Shown here: positions 56,445-64,000 of the stretch, piece by piece | Layout of the letters: every line of letters starts with the position of its first letter | How positions within the stretch are numbered: the stretch's first letter is position 1 | Assembly: GCA_028284775.1 (NCBI GenBank) | Contig: JANQRB010000132.1 | Span: 33,723 to 97,722 of the forward strand | Direction of reading: 5' to 3' | DNA: 64,000 bases | Origin: Candidatus Kapaibacterium sp. | GTDB lineage: Bacteria; Bacteroidota; Ignavibacteria; Kapaibacteriales; UBA7675 | The notes under the pieces: generated by a model | Seen by the model: only the letters and a program-made list of their open reading frames with translations | The model's database searches: none | Told to the model about the DNA's origin: nothing | Position numbers and translations under genes: made by a program

Positions 56445-59400
56445 ATGACTGTTAACAAAAAATACCGGGACGCTCAGCTTCTGCGGGGCATTCGGAAGAA
56501 CCTCAGACGGCTCTTCCGTTACGCCGCTATTGCGGAATCGCCTCAGAAGAAGGGCCGTGCGCTGGCGCGCCTGACAAAGCGTCTGAAGAGTCTGATTGCC
56601 AGACTGAACCCGTTGATGCGCCCCTTCTGCAAATCCCTGCCTGCCCTGGCTTTGTGCCTCGGCGTCAACGTCTCATTACTCGCCCAGGCCCCCAAGATTA
56701 ACAATCTGAGCCCTGCCGCCAACGAAACGGCCGCCGCCAGCGACGCGAACATCAAAATCACCTTTTCCGATCTAATGCGAACTTCCTCCATCGGGGCGTC
56801 GACCATTCGCATCTATGGCTCGCAAAGCGGCTTTCTGAGCGATGACGGGGCGTTCTCCGGTAATCCGGTGCGAACATTCAATCCCAATGAAAATTTCAAG
56901 CCGGGCGAACTAATCTCCGCGACGGTGACGACAGATGCCGAGACATCATTCCTCGGCACTAACATGGCTGCTCCGGCGGTATGGAGCTTTCGTGCGGCCG
57001 TGGGAGGCGGTACCGGGCTTTTTGACGAGCAGACTTTGACTGTCCGACGTCACAGGGCGGTTGCCCTGGGAGATCTTGACAACGATGGTGATATCGATGC
57101 CATCGTGGCGCGAGGGCCGGCTACCCATAAAGAAATCTGGTTAAATAACGGCGACGCGAGCTTCAGCATCAGCAGCCTTGGCGACAACAGCAGTCGCGAT
57201 GTCGTCCTGGGCGATTTTAACGACGATGGCTATCTCGATGCGCTAATCGCGAATGAAGGACTGGGCGGCGAGGCAATCTGGCTTAACAACGGCGACGCTA
57301 CCTTTTCATCGACGAATGTGGGCGGTTATGATAGCTATGGCGTCGATGCGGGCGACCTGGACGGCGACGGCGACCTCGACATTGTTATCGCCAACGACGA
57401 CCAAGCCCAAAACCTCTGGCTCAATAATGGCGACGGTACCTTTGTAACCGGCACCTTCGGCAGCGGCAAAAGCCGGGACGTTGCGATCGGCGATCTTGAC
57501 GGCGATGAAGACCTTGATGTCATTATCGCCAATCGCGGCAACAACAATAACGGACAGGAAATCTGGTTAAACAATGGCGATGCGACGTTTACGAGCAGCA
57601 GCTTCGGCGGCGGCAACAGCCGCGGCCTTGCTCTCGGCGACCTGGACGGCGACGGCGACCTGGATGCCATTATCGCGAACTATGATGCGCCGCAGGAAGT
57701 CTGGCTCAATAACGGCGATGCGACTTTCAGCAGTTTTACATTCGGATCCGGCAAAAGTGAAGATGTGGCCCTGGGCGATATCGACGCTGACGGCGACCTC
57801 GATGCTGTGATCGCCAATTACGATGCTGCGCAGGAAATCTGGTTTAACACCGGCAGCGCCGCCTTTATCAGCCGTGAGTTCGGCTGCGGCACTTCCCAGA
57901 ATGTCGCTCTCGGCGACCTGGACGGTGACGGCGACCTCGACGCCTTTTTTGCCAACTATTCCAGTGCGAATTCATCGCAGGGCAGCATCTGGCTGAACTA
58001 CAATGACCTGCCGAGGATCATCGAGCTCGATCCGGCCACCAATGCCAATACCGCGGTGCCGGAGGCCGATATCACGATCACCTTTGATGACCTGATGAGC
58101 AATGCCACGCTGACGACGGCGAGTTTTCCGCCCGACGGCAACCTGATCCTCTTTGGTCATCAAAGCGGCAACAAGTCGGCCGATGCGCTGCTCAGCTACG
58201 GCGATAAAACAGTCAGGATTGACCCGGCCACGGATTTTTTCCCGGGCGAACTGGTCAGCCTCAGTGTTAAAGGCGCGCGCAATGAAGACGGCGCTCCCAT
58301 GTTTAACACGGAAAGCTTCGACTTTCGCATCGGCGTCGATGGCGGCAGCGGTAGCTTTGCGGTCAGCAGCTTCGTTAGCGGCGATTTCGGCGGCGTAAGC
58401 CTGGGCGACCTCGATAATGACGGTGACCTCGATGCCCTCCTGGTATCGGAAGCCGGCGATCACTCCATCTGGCTGAATAACGGCGACGGACTCTTCAACG
58501 CCACGGAAGTTTCCGGGGCTGATGGGCGGCACGCCGCTCTGGGTGACCTCGACGGCGATAATGACCTCGATGTAATCGTAATCAGCCGGCTCGAGCAGGC
58601 AAATTCCATCTGGTTAAACAATGGCGACGCGAGCTTCAGCACGTCCTTCTTCGGCGGCAGCTCGAGTACCAGGGATCTTGCCCTGGGCGATCTTGACGGC
58701 GACGGCGACCTCGATGCGCTGTTTGCCAATACAGGCAATACGGCGCCGGCCAACGAAATGTGGTTAAACAATGGCGACGGCAGTTTTGTTTCCTCGACCT
58801 TCGGTAGCGCCAAAACCCGGTCGGCAGCGATTGGCGACCTTGACGGCGACGGCGACCTCGACGCGCTCTTCGGCGGCAGTAACGGCTATGCTCACGAAGT
58901 CTGGCTTAACAACGGCGACGCCGGTTTCGCTACCACTACATTTAGCGGTTCTCAGTCTAATGACCTCGTACTGGGCGACCTTGACGGTGACGGCGATCTG
59001 GATGCGCTTGCCGCCCTGGGAACAGGACAGGCAATCTGGCTTAACAATGGCGACGGGACATTTTCGACCAGCTCCTCCGGAACCTACTCCGGCCGCAGAA
59101 TTGCCCTTGGCGACCTCGACGGCGACGGCGATCTTGACGCACTCATTGCCAACGATGAAGATCCGCAGGAAATCTGGCTTAACAATGGCGATGCGAGTTT
59201 TGCCTCGAGCACGCAGGGGGCGGGATCAAGCCAGGGCGTTGCGTTGGGCGACCTTGACGGCGATGGCGACCTGGATGCCGTAATCGCCGCTAATTATAGT
59301 GGAGGCGTGGGCAATCCGCCGGCCGAAATATGGCGCAATATTTCACCCCCGGAAATTCTCTCGCTGGCGCCGGAAGCAAATGACAAGGCCGCTGCACCGG

Positions 59401-62400
59401 ACTCCGGGATACGCCTTAGATTTAACAGATCTCTCGACATCACGAGCGTGAAGCTGGACGGCAACCTGTCCGATCGCGGCATTATTGTCCATGGCGATCA
59501 GAGCGGTCTCCTGGGGACGAATGCCGACCTGCATTTCGAAGAGAATAATACGGTCGTCGTCATCGATCCCGGCACATCCTTTTTTGCGGGCGAGACAATT
59601 TCGGTGACGGTCGATGATCCGGTCAATACACACGGCGATATACAGGCCGTTGAATATCACTACAGTTTCGTCACGGCGACAGACGGCGGCTCGGACAACT
59701 TCCTTGAAAGCGTCCTCGGCACCTACGACACGCGCGGAGCGGGCATGGCCGACCTGGATCACGACGGCGACCTCGATCTCGTCTCCGTGGTTCGCACCAA
59801 TTCACACATCTGGTTTAACGAAGGCGCCGCAGGCTTTTCAAATGTATCCGTTAGCGCGGGTCTGGCGGTAGATATCGATTTCGGCGACCTCGACGGCGAC
59901 GGCGACACGGATGCGCTGCTTGCCACACAAGGCGGGGCCCCGACCAGGCTGTGGCTGAATAATGGCGACGGCACATTTGCGACCTCGACCATCGGACCGA
60001 ACAGCAATAGCCGCGGCGTCGCAATTGGCGATCTGGACGGCGACGGCGACCTTGACGCCATTTTTGCCAATAACGGTGACAATCCGATTAACATTTTTCG
60101 CAATACCGGCGACGGCAATTTCAGCTTCGATACGCTGGGTGCCTTCAATTCCGCGGGCGTCGATCTCGGCGATCTGGATGACGACGGCGATCTCGATGCC
60201 ATCCTGGCTATTGGTGATGACGCCCAGGTCATCCTGCTCAATAACGGCAACGCCGACTTCAGCAGCTCGACTTTTGGCGGAGGACGAAGCAAAGGCGTCG
60301 CAATCGGTGATCTTGACTGCGACGGCGATCTGGATGCCATCGTCACCAACATTGATACCTTGGCCGGCCAGGAAATCTGGCTTAACAACGGCGACGCCAG
60401 TTTTACGTCCAGCTCCTTCGGCATTGCGGCGAGCGAAGGTGTTGCGCTGGGCGATTTGGACGGCGACGGCGACCTTGACGCCGTCTTCGCCAATGATGAA
60501 CAGGCGCAGAACATCTGGTTTAATAATGGCGATGCGACCTTTACGAGCAGCACGCGCGGCATTAGCGACGGCCGGAGTACAGCCGTCGCCTTGGGTGACA
60601 TTGATGGCGACGGGGACCTCGATGCCTTTTTCTCTAACAACGGCGGCACCGGCAATCCTCAGGGCGATGAGCTCTGGATCAACCGCGAGACGCCCCTGGT
60701 CACCATCGAAGCGCCGCCCGCCAACAGCCTAACTGTGCCGGCAAATAGCCTCATCAGCTACAGCTACAGCGAGGTCATGCGCAGCACGACCGTCGTAACT
60801 GCGGTTGACCCGGCCGATGCCAATATCCTGGTCTACGGCAGCCTGAGCGGCAATATCTCGACCAATGCCCTCGTAAGCGTCACCACCGCCACGCCGAATA
60901 CTCTGGTGACCGTCGATCTCGCCCCTGCATTCAAGCCGGGCGAATTGATCTCGATCTCGCTCGGCGGCGCGGTGAGCCGGGAAGATTTAGTGCAGCAGCC
61001 CTATGTGCATTCCTTTCGCGCTTCTACCGCAACGGCCTCCGGCTTCTTTGACGAGCAGACCTTTGCTTCAGGCGATTTCCTGGACGTCGAGTTTGGCGAC
61101 CTGGATGGCGACGGCGATCTCGATGCATTTATCGTCGATGCATTATCGCAGCTTATCTGGCTGAATAACGGCGATGGGACCTTCATCAGCAGCAACATCG
61201 GCAGCCTTCGCGCCGTCGCTGCGGCCCTCGGCGACCTGGACGGTGACGGCGACCTCGATGCCGTCGTCGTCGATGGAAGCGTGCAGAAACATACGCTCTG
61301 GCTTAACAATGGCGATGCTAGTTTTGCAAGCTCGCAATTCGGCTTCGGCGAGATCAGCAGCGACGTCGCCATCGGCGACCTCGACGGCGATGGCTTTTTG
61401 GACATTGTCGTCGTTTCCGGGCGGAGTAGCGATCCGAATGAAATCTGGCTGAACAACGGCGATGCGAGCTTTCGCAGCAGCGGTTTTGCCGACGATGCCG
61501 ATGGCATTGCTCTTGGCGATCTCGATAACGACGGCGACCTGGACGTCGTGCTAGCCAGGATTTCCGTCCGCAATGAGTTATGGCTTAACAACGGCGACGG
61601 CAGCTTCAGCAGCAGCACCATTGCGAATGGTGACAGCGATGACGTTGCGATCGGCGATCTTGACGGCGACGGCGACCTTGATATGGTCTTCTCCCGAAAC
61701 GAAGCCGAGGGACCGGAGCTGCTCATCAACAATGGCAATGGAACCTTCAGCAGCGGAATTCTCCTTTCCGGCCGTACAAGTGCTGTCGAGCTGGGCGACC
61801 TGGATGGCGACGGCGATCTCGATCTTATTGTCAGCAAGTTCAACGAGCCCCAGACTCTGCTCTTCAACAATGGCGATGCCAGCTTTCGGCAGTCTGCCGC
61901 CGGACCAGCGCGCAGCAGCAACGATCTGGCAATCGGCGATCTGAATGGCGACGCTATGCTTGACATCGTCGTTGCCAATCAATTCAGCCCGATGGATATT
62001 CTGTTCGGCCTGCCGCGGACCGATATTATCGCGACCGATCCGGCAGTCAATGCCCTGGACGTCGCCACAAACGCAAATGTCAGCTTGACATTCAGCGAAA
62101 GTATGGATACGGCCACTCTGCGCAGCTCGAGCGCCACCACACAGGCCAATCTCTTTGTCCATGGCAGCCAGACCGGGCAAATCGCCACTAAGGCCACGAT
62201 CAGCTTCGCGAGCAGCAATACGCTGGTGACAATCGATCCGGCGGGGAGCTTCAAGAGCGGTGAAGAAATATATATGACGGTTACCGGGGCCCGGAGCAGC
62301 TTCGGCGTCGCGCTGGAAAAGGCCCTCGTCTACCGCTTCCATGCGGCTGTTCAACTCAGTTCGGACGAATTCGCGCTGCAGAGCCTGCCCGGCAGCTTCA

Positions 62401-64000
62401 GCCAGGGCGTTGCGCTCGGCGATCTGGACGGCGACGGCGACCTCGATGCTCTCTTTGCGAGCGACAACGGCAAGGGCCAGGAAATCTGGCTCAACGACGG
62501 CGCGGGCGGATTTGTCATCGCCAGTCTCGGCGACGGCAATAGTCGGGATATAGTCTTGGGCGACCTTGACGGCGACGGCGACCTCGATGCGATTGTCGCC
62601 AATTATCAACAGGCGCAGGAAATCTGGCTGAACAATGGCGACGGCAGTTTCAGCAGCAGCACTTTAGGCGGCCGCCGCAGCACCGGGATCGACCTTGGCG
62701 ACCTCGACGGCGACGGCGACCTCGATGCGGTCATCGCCAATGACAATGATCAGAAGCAGGAAATCTTTCTCAACAATGGCGACGGCAGTTTCAGCAGCAG
62801 CGGCTTCGGCGGCGGTCATAGCCGCGATGTCGCTATCGGCGATCTCGACGGCGACGGCGATCTTGACGTGGTCATCGCCAATGCCGGCGGCGAGCCGCAG
62901 GCGCTCTGGTTCAACAGCGGCGGGGGCGTCTTCAGCAGCACAAGTTTCGGCGCTGGTTCCTGCGTCGGCGTGGCACTCGGCGACCTTGACGGCGACGGCG
63001 ACCTGGACGTCGTCCTGGCGGACGATCTGGCGGCCGATCGGATCTGGCTGAACAATGGCGACGGCAGCTTTGTCAGCGGCGGCTTCGGCGGAGCCGCCAG
63101 CAATGACCTGGCGCTCGTCGATCTCGACAGCGACGGCGACCTGGACATCCTGATCGCCAAGACCGATCTCCCGCAGGAGAAATGGCTCAATAATGGCGAC
63201 GCGACCTTCCGCTCGAACACTTTCGGCTCCGCCGGCGCCGGAACGGCCCTGGCGCTGGGCGACCTTGACGGCGACGGCGCGCTTGATGCCTTTGTCAGCC
63301 ACGGCGAGGACAATCGGAATGATCTCCTGATCGGCGTAAGCCTGCCGCGGATTACAGCTCTGTCGCCGACTACCAATGCCATCGCCGCGCCGCGCAATTC
63401 CAATATCAACATCGACTTCGCCGCGGCGATCGATGAGAGCACCGCGACGGCCAATGCAGTGCTGAACGACGCCAATCTGATTGTCCAGGGGATGCAGTCC
63501 GGGCATTTGACGACCAAGGCGACGCTGAGCGCCACCAACGGCAATCGACGCCTCGTGATCGATCCGGCTACCGACTTTTTTGCCGGCGAGCAGATCCAGG
63601 TCACGGTCAAAGACGTCCTCAGCCGGAAAACCGGCGCGCCGATGCCGCAGAACCTGGTGTATGACTTTCGCACGGCGGCCGGCGACGGCGACCTGCTTTT
63701 TGTTCCGGAAATAATCGGCAGCGACAGCATCGATGCAGGCAGAAGCATCGCCCTTGGCGACCTGAACGGTGACGGCAGGCTCGATATCTTCACTGTTCAC
63801 TTTTCATTAGACGATATACCCAGAAACACCTGGCTGAACAATGGCGACGGCAGCTTCGCGGTGCAATCCCTGGCCGCAGTGTCGGCCGGTCGCGATGTGA
63901 AGCTGGGCGATCTTGACGGCGACGGCGACCTCGATGCCCTTGTCGCGAACAGCTTTGACACGCCCAATCAAATATTTATTAACGACGGCAGGGGTAATTT
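56445..64000 (+). CDS. Giant T9SS-type FG-GAP propeller-array protein (3' end outside window)
   Basis: The frame stays open from ATG 56445 to the window edge, giving at least 2518 residues. ATG 56438 is out of frame and stops at once. GAGGA lies upstream of 56445. The N-terminus (MTVNKKYRDAQLLRGIRKN, then repeated RR/KR and a hydrophobic stretch ending 'LLAQ') matches the other two giant proteins. Modules of one SbsA/Big_5-like Ig domain plus seven FG-GAP repeats start at about nucleotides 56687, 58010, 59347, 60692, 62021 and 63345; the sixth is incomplete. Calcium loops DxDGDGxxD are present throughout, with occasional changes such as GDLDCDGDLD. By analogy it should end in a YVTN-like propeller and a T9SS sorting domain beyond 64000. 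No TPR/LuxR regulator lies upstream of it in this window. Confidence 0.9.
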   Translation, partial: MTVNKKYRDAQLLRGIRKNLRRLFRYAAIAESPQKKGRALARLTKRLKSLIARLNPLMRPFCKSLPALALCLGVNVSLLAQAPKINNLSPAANETAAASDANIKITFSDLMRTSSIGASTIRIYGSQSGFLSDDGAFSGNPVRTFNPNENFKPGELISATVTTDAETSFLGTNMAAPAVWSFRAAVGGGTGLFDEQTLTVRRHRAVALGDLDNDGDIDAIVARGPATHKEIWLNNGDASFSISSLGDNSSRDVVLGDFNDDGYLDALIANEGLGGEAIWLNNGDATFSSTNVGGYDSYGVDAGDLDGDGDLDIVIANDDQAQNLWLNNGDGTFVTGTFGSGKSRDVAIGDLDGDEDLDVIIANRGNNNNGQEIWLNNGDATFTSSSFGGGNSRGLALGDLDGDGDLDAIIANYDAPQEVWLNNGDATFSSFTFGSGKSEDVALGDIDADGDLDAVIANYDAAQEIWFNTGSAAFISREFGCGTSQNVALGDLDGDGDLDAFFANYSSANSSQGSIWLNYNDLPRIIELDPATNANTAVPEADITITFDDLMSNATLTTASFPPDGNLILFGHQSGNKSADALLSYGDKTVRIDPATDFFPGELVSLSVKGARNEDGAPMFNTESFDFRIGVDGGSGSFAVSSFVSGDFGGVSLGDLDNDGDLDALLVSEAGDHSIWLNNGDGLFNATEVSGADGRHAALGDLDGDNDLDVIVISRLEQANSIWLNNGDASFSTSFFGGSSSTRDLALGDLDGDGDLDALFANTGNTAPANEMWLNNGDGSFVSSTFGSAKTRSAAIGDLDGDGDLDALFGGSNGYAHEVWLNNGDAGFATTTFSGSQSNDLVLGDLDGDGDLDALAALGTGQAIWLNNGDGTFSTSSSGTYSGRRIALGDLDGDGDLDALIANDEDPQEIWLNNGDASFASSTQGAGSSQGVALGDLDGDGDLDAVIAANYSGGVGNPPAEIWRNISPPEILSLAPEANDKAAAPDSGIRLRFNRSLDITSVKLDGNLSDRGIIVHGDQSGLLGTNADLHFEENNTVVVIDPGTSFFAGETISVTVDDPVNTHGDIQAVEYHYSFVTATDGGSDNFLESVLGTYDTRGAGMADLDHDGDLDLVSVVRTNSHIWFNEGAAGFSNVSVSAGLAVDIDFGDLDGDGDTDALLATQGGAPTRLWLNNGDGTFATSTIGPNSNSRGVAIGDLDGDGDLDAIFANNGDNPINIFRNTGDGNFSFDTLGAFNSAGVDLGDLDDDGDLDAILAIGDDAQVILLNNGNADFSSSTFGGGRSKGVAIGDLDCDGDLDAIVTNIDTLAGQEIWLNNGDASFTSSSFGIAASEGVALGDLDGDGDLDAVFANDEQAQNIWFNNGDATFTSSTRGISDGRSTAVALGDIDGDGDLDAFFSNNGGTGNPQGDELWINRETPLVTIEAPPANSLTVPANSLISYSYSEVMRSTTVVTAVDPADANILVYGSLSGNISTNALVSVTTATPNTLVTVDLAPAFKPGELISISLGGAVSREDLVQQPYVHSFRASTATASGFFDEQTFASGDFLDVEFGDLDGDGDLDAFIVDALSQLIWLNNGDGTFISSNIGSLRAVAAALGDLDGDGDLDAVVVDGSVQKHTLWLNNGDASFASSQFGFGEISSDVAIGDLDGDGFLDIVVVSGRSSDPNEIWLNNGDASFRSSGFADDADGIALGDLDNDGDLDVVLARISVRNELWLNNGDGSFSSSTIANGDSDDVAIGDLDGDGDLDMVFSRNEAEGPELLINNGNGTFSSGILLSGRTSAVELGDLDGDGDLDLIVSKFNEPQTLLFNNGDASFRQSAAGPARSSNDLAIGDLNGDAMLDIVVANQFSPMDILFGLPRTDIIATDPAVNALDVATNANVSLTFSESMDTATLRSSSATTQANLFVHGSQTGQIATKATISFASSNTLVTIDPAGSFKSGEEIYMTVTGARSSFGVALEKALVYRFHAAVQLSSDEFALQSLPGSFSQGVALGDLDGDGDLDALFASDNGKGQEIWLNDGAGGFVIASLGDGNSRDIVLGDLDGDGDLDAIVANYQQAQEIWLNNGDGSFSSSTLGGRRSTGIDLGDLDGDGDLDAVIANDNDQKQEIFLNNGDGSFSSSGFGGGHSRDVAIGDLDGDGDLDVVIANAGGEPQALWFNSGGGVFSSTSFGAGSCVGVALGDLDGDGDLDVVLADDLAADRIWLNNGDGSFVSGGFGGAASNDLALVDLDSDGDLDILIAKTDLPQEKWLNNGDATFRSNTFGSAGAGTALALGDLDGDGALDAFVSHGEDNRNDLLIGVSLPRITALSPTTNAIAAPRNSNINIDFAAAIDESTATANAVLNDANLIVQGMQSGHLTTKATLSATNGNRRLVIDPATDFFAGEQIQVTVKDVLSRKTGAPMPQNLVYDFRTAAGDGDLLFVPEIIGSDSIDAGRSIALGDLNGDGRLDIFTVHFSLDDIPRNTWLNNGDGSFAVQSLAAVSAGRDVKLGDLDGDGDLDALVANSFDTPNQIFINDGRGN

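Noticed and set aside
62664..63800. 378-codon minus-strand open frame opposite the third giant gene
   Set aside because: It is an antisense shadow of FG-GAP repeats, with the repetitive 'VAVAVKVAE' pattern. The plus strand frame has clear domains.

Overview
The window looks like a Bacteroidota (FCB-group) chromosome of fairly high GC. The evidence is type IX secretion (T9SS) C-terminal sorting domains on the giant exoproteins, signal peptides cleaved after 'AQ', TAnnTTTG -7 promoter boxes, and a typical Bacteroidota protein starting with an 'LEKSEKRYFKLYARFY' block (46350-47879). The genus cannot be named from the sequence alone.

Layout. (1) 0.3-5.6 kb: two TPR/LuxR-type regulators (one per strand) around a small NTF2-like protein. 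(2) 5.6-20.2 kb: a 1.2 kb leader with two copies of a distinctive promoter, then one 4448-codon exoprotein gene. (3) 20.7-22.4 kb: a TenA-like protein and a 2OG-Fe(II) oxygenase. (4) 22.8-29.1 kb: three more TPR/LuxR regulators in a row. (5) 29.1-37.5 kb: a second giant exoprotein (1637 aa) with two promoter copies, followed by a sixth TPR/LuxR regulator. (6) 37.6-46.0 kb: a minus-strand block with a two-domain glycosyltransferase, a tail-collar protein, a small adhesin-like protein and three unrecognised proteins. (7) 46.3-52.2 kb: a Bacteroidota-specific protein, an amine oxidase, a VanZ-like protein and a MATE transporter. (8) 52.8-54.9 kb: an AT-rich islet with a tRNA-like gene whose anticodon loop is expanded to 46 nt, followed by an orphan 636-aa protein. 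(9) 55.2-55.5 kb: a decayed katG tail. (10) 55.6-64.0 kb: a leader paralogous to that of the first giant gene, then a third giant gene that runs off the window.

How the parts may work together. The giant proteins are very regular: a long basic N-terminus and signal peptide, then modules of one Ig-like domain plus exactly seven FG-GAP repeats (one seven-bladed propeller per module). In the two complete genes a further seven-bladed YVTN-like propeller and a T9SS sorting domain follow. All three giant genes are preceded by a 40-bp element: a 19-bp motif (TTTGTCGTAGCANNRTKAC) with a TAnnTTTG-like box exactly 28 nt after its TTG. Six paralogous TPR/coiled-coil/LuxR-HTH proteins flank the first two giant genes. 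I infer a co-regulated surface-protein regulon in which one or more of these regulators bind the 19-bp motif.

The two best candidates for something undescribed are this regulator/promoter/propeller-array system and the expanded tRNA-like gene paired with the orphan protein.
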